NCBI RefSeq assembly: GCF_902459505.1
Contig: NC_047089.1
Location: 27,531,161 to 27,595,160 of the forward strand
Direction of reading: 5' to 3'
Origin: Geotrypetes seraphini
Lineage: Eukaryota > Chordata > Amphibia > Gymnophiona > Dermophiidae
DNA length: 64,000 nt
In this document: positions 50,641 to 61,180 of the stretch, piece after piece
Numbering within the stretch: position 1 is the stretch's first letter
How the letters are laid out: each line of letters begins with the position of its first letter
Translations under genes and position numbers: made by a program
Notes under the pieces: model-generated
Told to the model about the DNA's origin: nothing
What the model saw: only the letters and a program-made list of their open reading frames with translations
Databases searched by the model: none

Positions 50641-50989
50641 GGGGCAAGGACAGGGACAGTTTTAGAACAGTGGAATCCGTTCTCAGAAGAGAAGATGCTC
50701 ACTCTCCCTCGGGAACCAGCCTGGATCAAGCTACAATTCTTCTCCTCCCTGGATCACCATGCTGCTTCACTAGGCCAGGCGGTCTCTGCTCTAAGGACTA
50801 TTCATATTGTGAGTAACTTTTTGAATCCAGATAAATTGTTCCTTCTGCTTTAGCAACATTTGTCTAGTGCAATCTTATTGTCTTTGCTCAAAAGGTCCCA
50901 TCTGTAACAACTGCCTCCCTGCTTGATTAAAAATTTTCAGTTTGCTTATAAATGTTCTGAGTCTTAGTTCTTGAGTAAATATTCATATA
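50641..50989. other. Unassigned sequence
   Basis: An open plus-strand frame at 50599-50853 reads REPAWIKLQFFSSLDHHAAS; I know no family for it. Confidence 0.3.
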
Positions 50990-51799
50990 CAGTGTTACCT
51001 TGGTTTAAGAGCATAATTCGTTCCAGAAGCATGCTCTTAAACCAAAACACTCATATATCAAAGCAACTTTCCCCATAGAAGATAATGGAAACTTGAACAA
51101 TTCGTTCCACATCCCCAAAAACTTAATTACCATTAGTGACGCCTCCATCGCTGCCTCTGCCACAGACCCATCCACGCGGCTCCTCCAATTCTCCTCCTCT
51201 GCTGCTGTTGGCTGCCTCTCACTGTGGGTGGTGCTGGCTAAGCAAACGCTGCCACCGCCGCAACAGAGCCCGACTGGACACTGTTGGCTCTGCCGCTCCC
51301 GGACACTGCCCCCCCCTCCCCCCGGATGCCACTACCCCCTCTGCTGGGACTCTCAAGTGCTGGCGTACTCCTGCCAGACGCACCCCGACTCCCATGCTCC
51401 ACCCGAGGCCACCGGCGCTGCTATCGCCTCTTCCCCCCCCCCTCCCCGACTGGCCCTGTCCTTACCCGTGCATTGCCGGTGATAAAAGTGCCTGCCGCTG
51501 GTCTGCTGCTGAGCCTTGAGCATACGCAGATGCTCAAGGCTCAGCAGCAGACCGGCGGCAGGCACTTTTATCACCGGCGGTGTAGGGGTAAGGACATGGC
51601 CAGTCGGGGAGGGGGGGAAGAGGCGATAGAAGCGCCGGTGGCCTCGGGGGGAGCAATACTGTTGGTTCCCGCGGTCGGGTCGGGTGGGGGCTCGCAAATC
51701 GAGTCAATGCTCGGTTTACGAGTCAAAAGTTTGCTGAGTGTTTTGCTCGTCTTGCAAAACACTCGCAAACCGGTTTACTCGTAAACCGAGGTTTGACTA
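50990..51799. mobile_element. Tigger-like non-autonomous element with a 230-bp palindromic core
   Basis: The left end CAGTGTTACCTTGGTTTAAG follows TA; the right end AAACCGAGGTTTGACTA precedes TA. The core at about 51412-51640 is a near-perfect palindrome centred near 51527: CCTGCCGCTGGTCTGCTGC, then TGAGCCTTGAGCAT, is mirrored on the right side. It shares tips with 40077-40851 and 9775-10063. No transposase; the long GC-rich open frames reflect composition. Confidence 0.75.
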
Positions 51800-52087
51800 T
51801 ATATTTAATTGTTATTACAGAGCTGTTTTAATCAAGCGAGCTAACTTTCCCCAAATTAATAGTTCTTTATAAAATATATTCCTCTCTATGGTGGCGATTA
51901 ATAATAATTTTTGTAAAATATTTTAAGGGCGGGGAGAATGTGGGCAGTATTAGGACATGTGTATGGATGTACACACATACGGTACACTGCAACTCCTTCT
52001 AGTATCCATTCATAGAACTGCCGATGTATGGGGTACATATAAGTATATGCAGTGGGTGTACTTATACTCTTTCAATAATTACAAAGA

Positions 52088-52241
52088 CTTACCCCCTCCT
52101 TTACAAAGCTGTGCTAGTGTTTTTAGCGCCGGCCGTGGCGGTAAGAGCTCCGATGCTCAAAGGAATTCTATGAGCATCGGAGTTCTTACCGCCGCAGCCA
52201 GTGCTAAAAACGCTAGCGTAGCTTTGTAAAGGACGGGATTA
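52088..52241. mobile_element. Harbinger-like MITE with TTA target site
   Basis: CCCCCTCCTTTACAAAGC and GCTTTGTAAAGGACGGG are inverted and flanked by TTA. The arms are almost complementary to the centre near 52164, including GCGGTAAGAGCTCCGATGCTC. Confidence 0.85.
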
Positions 52242-52261
52242 AGGAAGTTACATGGAAATAC

Positions 52262-52552
52262 CTTTAAAACAAATAAGAGGACATTTTTTTTCCACTCAAC
52301 AAAATAGTTATGCTTTGGAACTCATTGCCAGAGGATGTGGTAACAGTGGTTAGTGTAGCTGGGTTACAAAAGGTTTGGACAAGTTCCTGGAGGGAAAGCC
52401 ACTGCCTGCCCTGGGACTGGTAGCATGGGAATGTTTCTACCATTTGGTTTTCTGCCAGGTACTTGTGACTTGGATTGGGCACTGCTGGATACAGGATACT
52501 AGGCTAGATGGAACATTTGTCTGACCCACTATGGCTATTCTTACATTCTTAT
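52262..52552 (+). mobile_element. CR1-type LINE 3' end, decayed
   Basis: Blocks resembling WNSLPEDV, LD.FLE and the end TCTGACCCACTATGGCTATTC followed by TTACATTCTTA identify it. Confidence 0.7.
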
Positions 52553-52555
52553 ATT

Positions 52556-52700
52556 CATTTTTTTATTTATTGAGATTTATTAACTACCTTTATGAAAAGA
52601 TTCATCCAAGCAGTATACAGCAAGTACATAAACAGCATAACAATAGTACAATGACCAAATTTAAATATAATGAATGAGGTAAACTCAGAATCAGTGTATG
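52556..52700. repeat. Retroposon-like repeat (TTATTTATTGAGATTTATTAA type)
   Basis: Resembles the segments at 35.4 and 63.85 kb; GCAGTATACAGCAAGTACAT is typical of its body. Confidence 0.4.
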
Positions 52701-52997
52701 TATTCAGCCAGGAATTTTATAAAAGTCTTTGAACATACTTTACACAAAGAAAAATTTAATAAAATTACCCTCATAAAGGGCAGTTTCCAAACTGATTTAT
52801 TTTCACAGGTGACAGAGCTTTAATAACTAAAATGGGCTTTGTGTGCAGTGCCAATATGCATATAATTTTTATTATTATTATTTTATTGCTTTTATACAAA
52901 TACACAAGAATACTCTTGTTCCAGAAATGCGGAAAGAAAAAAGAAATTAAAGAAGTTATTAAATTTACAAAATTAGGCATATAACTTTTCCCCTTCT

Positions 52998-53158
52998 TAG
53001 GCCTCCTTTTATGAAGGTGCGCTAGTGTTTTTAGTGCACGCACTGGATTAGCGCACTGCCTGCTCAAGAGGAGGCGGTAGCGGCTAGCTCGCAGGGCATT
53101 TTAACATCCGCTATTCCGCGCATTAAGGCCCTAACGCGCCTTCGTAAAAGGAGCCCTT
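52998..53158. mobile_element. Harbinger-like MITE
   Basis: GGCCTCCTTTTATGAAGGTGC and CGCCTTCGTAAAAGGAGCC are inverted tips around GCGC-rich arms. Confidence 0.75.
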
Positions 53159-53199
53159 AGACCACAAACTTAAAGAAGATTTCCCAAAGGAAGAAGAGG

Positions 53200-54480
53200 A
53201 GAACTTCAATTATACAACATATTATGTAAAGCAATTGGGGAAACCCAGAGCAGAATTGGCTTAACGGAAGGTCCCAATATCTCAAATGCTGATCTAACTA
53301 AACAGTTCCAGTCACCTTAATTGCTCCGGTAAACAGAATGTATATTTCAAACCAAGATATTTAATTAAACATTTTCAGGGATATGCCAACAAAAATGTGG
53401 TTCCTAATGCCAAAGTTTCAGATCTCATTTCAAGGAATAATTTTCTTCGATCCTGCATTTGTCGAGTGACATCAGAATACATCCAAATCCTTTTCCCATA
53501 AAACAATAGTTGAGATTGACAGAAATAAGTTCTAAATATGGCATTAATGTCTTGTTCAAAAACTAGTGATACCAATAATGTGGCTCTTTCTGTTGATTCT
53601 GACAAGCTGGTTTCAAGAAGGTCAGATACATTAAAAAATTTTCTTTCAGCCAAATTCATTGCCCCCCCCTCTAGATTTGAACCTATTTCCTTCTTCTTTG
53701 GTAAATAATAAATTTTAATTTTCTGAAGGAAACTTCAATCAAATATTTTTTGAAGAGATCTAGAGGGGTCATAAGCAAAAATTTTGGAAAATTCAATAAG
53801 CTCATATTTAATCTGCGGTTGTAGTTTTCAAGCTGTTCTATTTTTTCTGGTCAGTACATTTTTATCCTTCACAATCCCAGTAGTCAGATTTTGTAGCTGT
53901 TCCACATTAAGTTGAACTTGTTTTATTTCAGAAGCAAAATCCTCTTGTATTCCGTCTATCTTTTTACCAAGAGCGTCTACAGTACTTACAAGTCGCGAAA
54001 TTTCATTTGAATACTTACTGACTGTTCCATTTAGAGTCTGGAGAACCTGCCAAATGTTCTCCGGAGTCACCGCCAGTGTTTTCAACCGCTGTGATGAAGC
54101 TTCAACAGTGGCTCCCAACGTACTCTGCTTCTTTGAAGTTCCCACGGCGTCTGCCCCTCGAAATGGGGTTTCTCCCACGAGAATAGTTCCACAGGGATCG
54201 CCCGGCTCAGCCGTGAAAGGAGCAGGATACGGCGGTGGGGCAGCAAGCGGAGGCAAAAGAGATGTTTCCAGGTCCAGTTCCTTGGCATCTCCTCCTGCCG
54301 TGGAAACAGCAGACAGCACTCTAGCAATATGGGACCCAGCGGCGATAGTGAACTCCCAAATGGAGCGTTGCATTGGGGAAGAAGTCCATGCGCTTCGTAT
54401 GAGGCATTATGGAGAAAGGTAAAGTTATTTGCAACTCTCTCCTTTGTCAGTCGGTAACGCTATCACACAGCCGCCGTCAT
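53200..54480 (-). mobile_element. L1-like LINE fragment carrying ORF1 only
   Basis: On the minus strand an open frame 54373-53828 begins MQRSIWEF and includes a coiled coil (NEISRLVSTVDALGKKIDG, IKQVQLNVEQLQNL), as in L1 ORF1 proteins. After a frame break, 53659-53375 reads RATLLVSLVFEQDINAIF, then FYGKRIW.YSDVTR and RRKLFLEMR, the RNA-binding C-terminal domain of amphibian/fish L1 ORF1. No ORF2 reverse transcriptase follows. It is a broken, 3'-truncated or recombined copy, moderately old. Confidence 0.75.
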
Positions 54481-55444
54481 CTTGGAAATCTCCTAATATG
54501 CAAATGATTTTATCCACTGAAAAGGAAGGTGTTACCAGGGTGGAGTTGGAGGCAAGGTTTGGATAGATGCACTTAAAAAAACCCACAAAAACATATGCAT
54601 GCGTTTTTAGTCAGAAAAAGTACACACACCAAAAATGGATACCAATGTCTAGTCCTATTTTCACTTTATAAACTGGTGCATAGTTCACGGGTAAACGTGA
54701 AATGTGGCCTTTGCAGATATGTGGGCAGTATGTATTAACCTCATAGAGGTACTTCAACAGATACAAATTTCAGTTAAATCTTAGTGAATATGTTTTGCCA
54801 TGAAATGAAGAGGTGACAAAAAGAGGAAAGTGGAGTACCCAGCTGGCCAAAATGCATGAGGATACTGATTTTAGTTACAGAGAAAACCAAAACAAAACCT
54901 CACCTTTGAGTAGAAAAAGCTTACTGAGAAATAGGGCTGAATTCTGAATCATGTCATGGATGAAGAATGGAAAGTCAAGACTCAAGCCTCAGACAGAACC
55001 CTGAGGAATGCTAATGTCAGACAGGACTACAGGAAAAAGCAAACAGTGGACAGCAGGGGAGGGGGGGGGGGAACAAGAGGCCTCAAGCGAGGCTCAGCTG
55101 TGGAAAATTTGACATTCTGGAGAAAATCAGAGGTGATTCCAGTGCATGTAAGGCAACTAAAAAGAATCCCTTAGATCTTTTCCGTTGTGAACCTCTTTGC
55201 AGGATCAAGAATCAGAAAATAATATTAAATATTGAACTAAGGCCAGTACTGGGCAGACTTGCATGGTCTGTGTCTGTGTATGGCCGTTTGGTGGGGGATG
55301 GGCTGGGGAGGGCTTCAGTGGCTGGGAAGGTGTAGATGGGCTGGAGTAGGTTTTAACAGAGATTTCGGCAGTTGGAACCCAAGCACAGTTCCGGGTAGAG
55401 CTTTGGATTCTTGCCCAGAAATAGCTAATTAGAAAAAAATTAAA
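54481..55444. other. Unassigned intergenic sequence upstream of the ferroxidase gene
   Basis: No exon or repeat end recognised; a short G run lies at about 55060-55070. Confidence 0.35.
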
Positions 55445-55457
55445 AAATTTAAATTTA

Positions 55458-55515
55458 ATCAGGTTGGGCAGACTGGATAGACCATTCGGGTCTTTATCTG
55501 CTGTCATCTACTATG
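55458..55515 (+). mobile_element. CR1-type LINE 3' tip
   Basis: GGTTGGGCAGACTGGATAG, TTTATCTGCTGTCATC and CTATGTTATG match the 3' ends at 38.9 and 41.4 kb. Confidence 0.7.
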
Positions 55516-55871
55516 TTATGTTCTATTTGCTCTGCAGCAAACCCTCTTAGGACTTTCTCCCCTCAGGTAATCAGTACTAGGAGTCTCCCTCAGCACTGGG
55601 GCTCTGGCGGGAGAAATAGTATCACCAAACGTCTAGAATTTAGCTCACACTCTTCTTTTATATCTTCTCCCTCCCACCTAGGAAAGGGGCTCCAGCACCA
55701 ACTCCTCCCACTACTTCCTAGCTATCCACTTCAATTTACTCTCAATGAACCTCAGAAAAATCCACTGTCTTTATGGCAGAGGCATTTTTCGGACGGGGGG
55801 GGGGGGAGTGTCACAGGTGGTTGCAGTTAACCTACTTTAAAAGTAACATGACAAAAGATCACCTTATTTTC

Positions 55872-55975
55872 CAATGTGGATTGTCCTCCTACCCCCTACC
55901 CCAACCCAATGTGGATTGTCCTCCTAACCCCTCCCCCTTCCCAATGTGGATTGTCCTCCTACCCCCCCCCCCGGT
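55872..55975. repeat. Three tandem 35-bp units upstream of the ferroxidase promoter
   Basis: CCAATGTGGATTGTCCTCCT recurs three times (about 55872, 55908 and 55941), separated by C-rich spacers. It ends about 190 bp before the start codon. Each unit contains CCAAT, so it could affect transcription; that is inference. Confidence 0.85.
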
Positions 55976-56039
55976 TTATTTGAGCTCAAATGGCAAAACA
56001 TGAGGGCGCGATTTTTTATTTTTTTTTTCCTGTAGCCTC

Positions 56040-56167
56040 GGACAAAGGTCCTGTCACCATAACAACTCCCGCCCCCTCCTCTGGGCTGCTCCGGCGGCCG
56101 GGAGGAGGTTTTGGTCGCGCAGACCTCTGGAGTTTGTCCACCCTGAAGCCACCCGGCAGCGTTCGCG
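56040..56167 (+). promoter_or_regulatory. CpG-rich promoter/5' UTR of the ferroxidase gene
   Basis: GTCACCATAACAAC at 56053-56066 is close to the RFX X-box consensus (one mismatch). CCCGCCCC at 56068-56075 is a GC box. CpG density rises sharply from here into exon 1 and intron 1. No TATA box is seen, so a CpG-island promoter is likely. The transcription start is unknown. Confidence 0.45.
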
Positions 56168-56337
56168 ATGGGTCCCCGAGCAGCCGTTTGCGCGCCGGCT
56201 CTTCTGCTCTCCGCGCTGCTCTTTCAGGCGGCAGAGCCGGCCAGCAGGAGTTACTATCTGGGCATCGTGGAGGAAGAATGGGACTATGCGCCGAGCGGCC
56301 AGAATCTCATCGCGGGCCGGGACCTCGCGGAGGACGA
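56168..56337 (+). CDS. Multicopper ferroxidase (HEPHL1/hephaestin/ceruloplasmin family), coding exon 1
   Basis: Copper enzyme that oxidises Fe(II) to Fe(III) for loading onto transferrin; this exon gives the signal peptide and the start of cupredoxin domain 1. The signal peptide (MGPRAAVCAP, then LLLSALLFQAAEPAS) leads into SYYLGIVEEEWDYAPSGQN, the family opening (human HEPHL1 has TYYIGIVEEYWNYVPQGKN, ceruloplasmin HYYIGIIETTWDYA). The start is the first Met with a hydrophobic leader. The exon ends GACGA/GTAAGT after 56 codons plus two bases. By eye it is nearer HEPHL1 than HEPH or CP. The neighbouring TM4SF gene, however, recalls the CP locus, so it may be a ceruloplasmin-locus paralogue. 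The gene runs away from TM4SF (divergent, 14.4 kb between start codons). Confidence 0.93.
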
Positions 56338-56484
56338 GTAAGTGGCCCTCGGCGCCCGGCACAGAAAAGCAGCGCTAGCCGGCGCTTCGCGGGGGAGACT
56401 CGGCGGCTCCTATATGCATGCGACCTGCCCGCCGGGTTAAGGCGAGCTCCTACCCTAGCCTTCAGGAAATGGGATGGGGAGATT

Positions 56485-56885
56485 AAAGGGGGCAGGGGGT
56501 TAAAGCGGGGAGTCGCGCGCAGGGGGGTGGGGTTAAAGCAGAGAGTCGCGCGCAGGGCACGGGATGGAGGGGGGGTTAAAGCGGGGAGTCGCGCGCAGGG
56601 GAGGGGTTAAAGCGGGGAGTCGCGGGGGGGAGGGGAGGGAGTTAAAGCGGGGAGTCGCGCGCAGGGGGGTGTTAAAGCGGAAAATCGCGCGCAGGGGGGG
56701 TGGGGTTAAAGCAGAGAGTCGCGTATAATGCGCGGGATGGAGGGGGGTTAAAGCGGGGAGTCGCGCGCAGTGCGTGGGATGGGGGGGGTGTTAAAGCGGG
56801 AAGTTGCGCGCAGTGCGCGGGATGGGGGGTTAAAGCGGGAAGATGCGCGCAGGGGGGGGGTTAAAGCGGGGAGTGACGCGCAGCG
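56485..56885. repeat. CpG-rich minisatellite in ferroxidase intron 1, 11 units
   Basis: GTTAAAGCGGGGAGTCGCGCGC and close variants recur eleven times at intervals of about 29-43 bp (near 56498, 56530, 56573, 56604, 56639, 56669, 56702, 56745, 56788, 56827 and 56858). Every unit adds several CpGs. It starts about 150 bp after exon 1, inside the CpG island. Confidence 0.93.
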
Positions 56886-58482
56886 CCGGCTAAGGGCGCT
56901 CATATCTGAAACGAGTTTGTAGGGGGCAGAAGGGGAATACGTGAAAGCGCCCCTGTGCGGATTTGGGACTTGTGACGGAGACGACGGGTCTCTAAAGTGA
57001 TAAATGCCTGCGGTGGAGCCGAGGATCCGCGGGATCCGTTCTTTACCGCCTTCCCCCCTTCACGTTGGTGTTTGTTTAAAAATCGCGTGATTATCGAGTC
57101 AATGTGGGTTGGAAGCCGGGGAATGTGGCATTTTTGCCTAGTGAAAAGACAACCTGTAACGTGTTTGTCAGGGTTTCCTTCTTAGGTGGCGAGATTTTTG
57201 ACAATACTGTAGCTGCTGCAGGTTTATATGTGTTCGGGTCGAATATCCATAACTGATGTCTGGTGTCGTCAGTAGCAGGGCGATGCGATTGTTTCACTCC
57301 TTCCAGATGCTGCTGCTGCTTTTCCGTCGTGCACTGAATGTAATGTGGCTAGAACTAGTTAATTATTCAGGGTTGCTGTGGAGTTTACTTTTGGCACTGT
57401 TGGTTCTATTTCTGTAAGATAAAGCGGTACATCATCTACTCAATAAACATACTCTTAGTTCTCTCCTTTGGTACTAATAATGTTTTATTTTATTTCTAAT
57501 CGTTTAAATCCCTTTTTTGGATGGTCATACCAGTGGGATTTTTTTTCCCCAATGCTTGCCTGCTCTTTGCTTGATCTGTTTGATTTGATTTTCATGTTTT
57601 TGTGAGATACTGAGAACAATGACGTCCAGGCTGTTGTGAGAGTATTGGGTGCCCTAGGCCAAGGCCAATCTTCATCAGCCTTATGCCATTCCCCTTAAGT
57701 TAACTTTCAGGTTCCTGCGTGTTTCTTCACCTGTATTACCAGGGGGTGCTTGGCTTTGTAAAGAAAACAACAAACTACAGGATTGGGGGGGAACCTCCCA
57801 ACCCTATTTACCCTACATATTCACCACTGAGTTCCACACATTTATGATTTCTTTGTTATAACTTCTTTAACGGATCCAGGAAAAATTATTTTGGTTTGCT
57901 AGTGCAAACCACTAGTCAGCAGCTAATGTAGCATCTTAAATGCTTGAAAACTTTCTTCCTTTGAGGTGTTTCTTGAGGTTAGGGAAGAGGTACTACCCAT
58001 TACCCAGTGCTAGGGTAGTGTACTGCCCCAGACGCAATCTTGGTAGGGGTGCTGGCACCTCTCCACCCCCCCCCCCCTCATGCCATGCTCACACCCTCCC
58101 TTCCCCCTGTACCTCTTTAACCCTAGAAGGCCTGGAAATTTTGCATCCACTGACTCCCATATGCTATATCTATATTTTCTTAGCAGTTTTGTTATTAATA
58201 TGACTTTTAAATGTTTGTATATGATTATAGTGACTATAATTCGAGGAAACACGAGTCAAAATTAATTCAAGCCCTGCTTTAATTTGATATAAGTAAGCAG
58301 AAATCCTCCCTCGACCCCGGCCACAACAGACAACCAACGCCACGACCTGTCTGAGAAGGATGTTTTAATTTTCCAGAGGTGCAAGTCTGATCAGCTGCTT
58401 ATTCTTCGCTAGATGACAATTCAGACTGAACTGGAAGAGTCACCAGCATGGCAAGAAAAATCAGCACATTTGTCACCTGTAA
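56886..58482. other. Ferroxidase intron 1, unassigned part
   Basis: The first 250 bp still belong to the CpG-rich region; the rest is A+T-rich with no exon or repeat end recognised. A poly-C run lies near 58063-58078. Confidence 0.4.
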
Positions 58483-58660
58483 CAGGGGTGTCAAAAGTCC
58501 CTCCTTGAGGGCTGCAATCCAGTCGGGTTTTCAGGATTTCTCCACTTGAATATGCATGAGATCTATTAGCATACAATGAAAGCAGTGCTTGCAAATAGAT
58601 CTCCAGCATATTCATTGGGGAAATGCTGAAAACTCAACTAGATTGCGGCCCTCGAAGAGG
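58483..58660. mobile_element. Palindromic hAT-type MITE (family of 3541-3732), diverged
   Basis: CAGGGGTGTCAAAAGTCCCT, GCAATCCAGTCGGGTTTTCAGG and GATTGCGGCCCTCGAAGAGG match the element at 3541, but the right tip is lost. Confidence 0.8.
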
Positions 58661-58745
58661 CCCATAGGTATAAAATAGTCTGTGCTGTTAGTTTGTGATC
58701 ATTAGTAAATGACCCCCCCCTTAATAGGGAAAAAGCTGTTGATAT

Positions 58746-60234
58746 TAGTGCTGCCCGATTCATGATTCCAATCGATTGAATCGATTCGAATCGATTTACC
58801 ACGCAAAAAAATCGGCCTCATGATTCGTTGAATGACCCTCCCCCCTCAAGCAGGAGTGGCAGCGCTGATTCTTGCTGGCCTGCTGCTCCTGCTTTAGAGG
58901 GCGAGTGAGGAAGGTCAATTGGGAAGTGGCTTCCCCGCTAGTGCCGGCTTCCCCGCAGCAACTTATCAAAATTCAGCAGCCTGCCCTGCAGAAGAAAATC
59001 GCCGCTGGCTCTACCGATCTTTGTAAGCTGCAGTATGATATCCGAGTCGTCTTCTCTGCCACAGTCCCGCCCCTTCTATGATGTCAGAGAAGGGGGCGAG
59101 ACATCGTATGGCAGCTTACAAAGATTGGTAGAGCCAGCGGCGATCTTCTTCTGCAGGGTAGGCTGCTGAATTTAGATAAGTTGAACACGCAGTCCTGGGG
59201 GGAGGGGGTGTAGTCCTTCGTGGGGGGGGTGTAGTCCTTTGTGGAAAGGGGACAGGCCTTCCGGGGAGAGGGGGTGTAGTTCTTCGGGGGGGGGGGGGTG
59301 CAACCTTCTAGTGGAGGTAGAGGCCTTCAAAAGGGACAGGCTGGCCTTCAGGGGTGGGGTGTAGGCCTTCAGGGGGGGACAGGCTGGCCTACAGGGGTGG
59401 GGTGCAGGCCTTCAGGGGAGACAGGCTAGCTTTCAGGGGAGACAGGCTAGCTTTCAGGGGTGGGGTGCAAGCCTTCAGGGGGGTGCAGATGTTCAGGGGA
59501 GGAAGCCCTGGTGTAGAAGTACACGGAGGGAGGGAGGAAAGGGGGGGGTTCAAAGAGACGTGCATATGCCGGACTTTGGGGGGAAGAAATAATGGGTCTA
59601 AAAACAGAGGAGAGGGAGAGAGATGGTGGACAATGGGATTTAGGGATGAAAGGAACAGAAAGGGAGAGATTGTGGACCCTGGGGTGGTGGGGAAGGAGGG
59701 AGAGATGCTGGATGAAAGGGTAGTTAAGAAAGGGTGGATCTGTGGAGGAAGATGAAAAAAAGGAAAGATGCCAGACCTCCGGGGGAGAGAAGGGAAACGG
59801 AAGGGGAGGACAGAGATGATAGATGGATGGTTAGCATGAAGAAAGAAGGAGACCCTGGCAAGCAAGTTATCAGAAGACAACCAGAGCCTGGGATCAACAA
59901 GATTTGAATAATGACCAGACAAAAGTGATTACAATATGTCAGATTTGAAACGTGTATCCTGCCAGAGCTGGTGTTAGACCGCAAACGTGAGCTAGGATTT
60001 AACAGAGAGGAAAAGTCTTTTTTGTTTCTTTGTTTTGTTTACACCACAGCGCCAGTGTGGTTAGGAGAGGGCAAAGGGGGTGAAGAGGCTATAAAAGGGG
60101 TGAAGAGACTATAAAATCAACCCACCAGGATGTTTTTAAAAAAATACCCAATTGGGCAGGAAAATCGAATTGAAAAATCGATTCAATAGGCTGAATTGAC
60201 TCAAAAAAATTTTTTCCTGAATCGAGCAGCTCTA
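58746..60234. mobile_element. hAT element, 1.49 kb, non-autonomous
   Basis: TAGTGCTGCCCGATTCA and TGAATCGAGCAGCTCTA are inverted tips, flanked by 8-bp repeats GTTGATAT (58738-58745) and GTTGAAAT (60235-60242). The subterminal sequence is rich in ATCGATT words. An internal inverted pair (CGGCTTCC...; GCCGCTGGCTCTACCGATCT against AGATTGGTAGAGCCAGCGGC) flanks 59.0-59.13 kb. The segment near 59940 (TCAGATTTGAAACGTGTATCC, then GAGCTGGTGTTAGAC) is shared with the hAT at 12865-14744. No transposase is encoded. Confidence 0.85.
59170..59520. repeat. G-rich degenerate tandem repeat inside the hAT
   Basis: Variants of GTAGTCCTTCGTGGGGGG and GGCCTTCAGGGGTGGGG recur about ten times. Open frames here are compositional. 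Confidence 0.8.
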
Positions 60235-60399
60235 GTTGAAATACACATAAGAGGAAAGAAAGCAATGGAAAGTAAAAAGAAAGGTGAAAATTGAAGTGGA
60301 GGAAAGAGGGAAAAAGAGAGTAATGTAAAATATTCAGGCACAGAGAAAAGTTGGAGAACAAAATTTTATTAGAGTGCAATAATCAAAGCTTCTTTTTGA

Positions 60400-61180
60400 G
60401 TCCTGCAGCTGGAAAGTGTGGACCATGGTTCATTTCAGACTACAAAATGCAATTCCTAGATAAATTCTGTGCACAATATTTTAAAATTCTGCAAAATTTA
60501 TTTGCAGTGTTTTGTGTAGGAATTCCCTCATCATAAGGCCAGAAATTCTTTCCTACCCTTTCTCAGTTTTCAACAGTTCCCTCTCTCACTCCAAATTCAG
60601 TTCTGTTTCCCTCTAAATAACCAACATGACCCATAATTCTGTTTGCCCCTAAAGTCTTCTCCCGCATGCAGTACCCCAACCTCTCATTCTTTCTCCTCAT
60701 CTCCCCAGCTATCATAATCTTTCCTCCCCTCTCCATACCGCATGGAAAGCCTGTTTATGCTCCCTCCCCCATGTCACATTCACCTGTTTACTCTGCTCTT
60801 ATCCCTCATTGCACACTCACCTTTTTTTTTTTTTTTTCTGACCCCCTTCTCATTTTCAGCCATGGTGTAGCTCTGCTCTTCTCCAACCCCGCTGAGCTCC
60901 TGCTGCACACTTCCTCCTCCTTTGCCAACTTAGACCCAACTGGGATATGCTGGCACAAGAGAAGGAAGTGACCCGCTGTGCAGTGGTTCACTTTCTCCTC
61001 CTCTTACCGCAGGAGCTTAGCATTGGAGGGGAAAAGAGAATGAGCAGAGTCGCTGCTGCCCGTGCCTTTGCTGAATTCTGCCCAGCATGTTCAGAATTCT
61101 ATGCATCTTGGGGTGGGGGTGGGGGGGCAATGAATTCCGAGTTAATTCTGTGTATGTGGAATTCCACCAGGAGTAAAATG
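60400..61180. mobile_element. Probable hAT-related repeat (AATTCTG...CAGAATT type)
   Basis: AAATTCTGTGCACAATATTTT and AAAATTCTGCAAAATTTATTTG on the left, and GAATTCTGCCCAGC, TTCAGAATTCTATGC and GTTAATTCTGTGTATG on the right, resemble a common reptile/amphibian repeat. A T run lies at 60822-60838. The exact ends are not resolved. Confidence 0.4.

Noticed and set aside
51093-51784. GC-rich overlapping frames of up to 166 aa on both strands
   Set aside because: The region is a palindromic core of a non-autonomous DNA element; frames mirror each other across the hairpin.
55990-56610. 206-aa plus-strand frame over the ferroxidase promoter and exon 1
   Set aside because: It is in a different frame from the signal-peptide frame beginning at 56168, crosses the splice donor and the CpG array, and has no family match.
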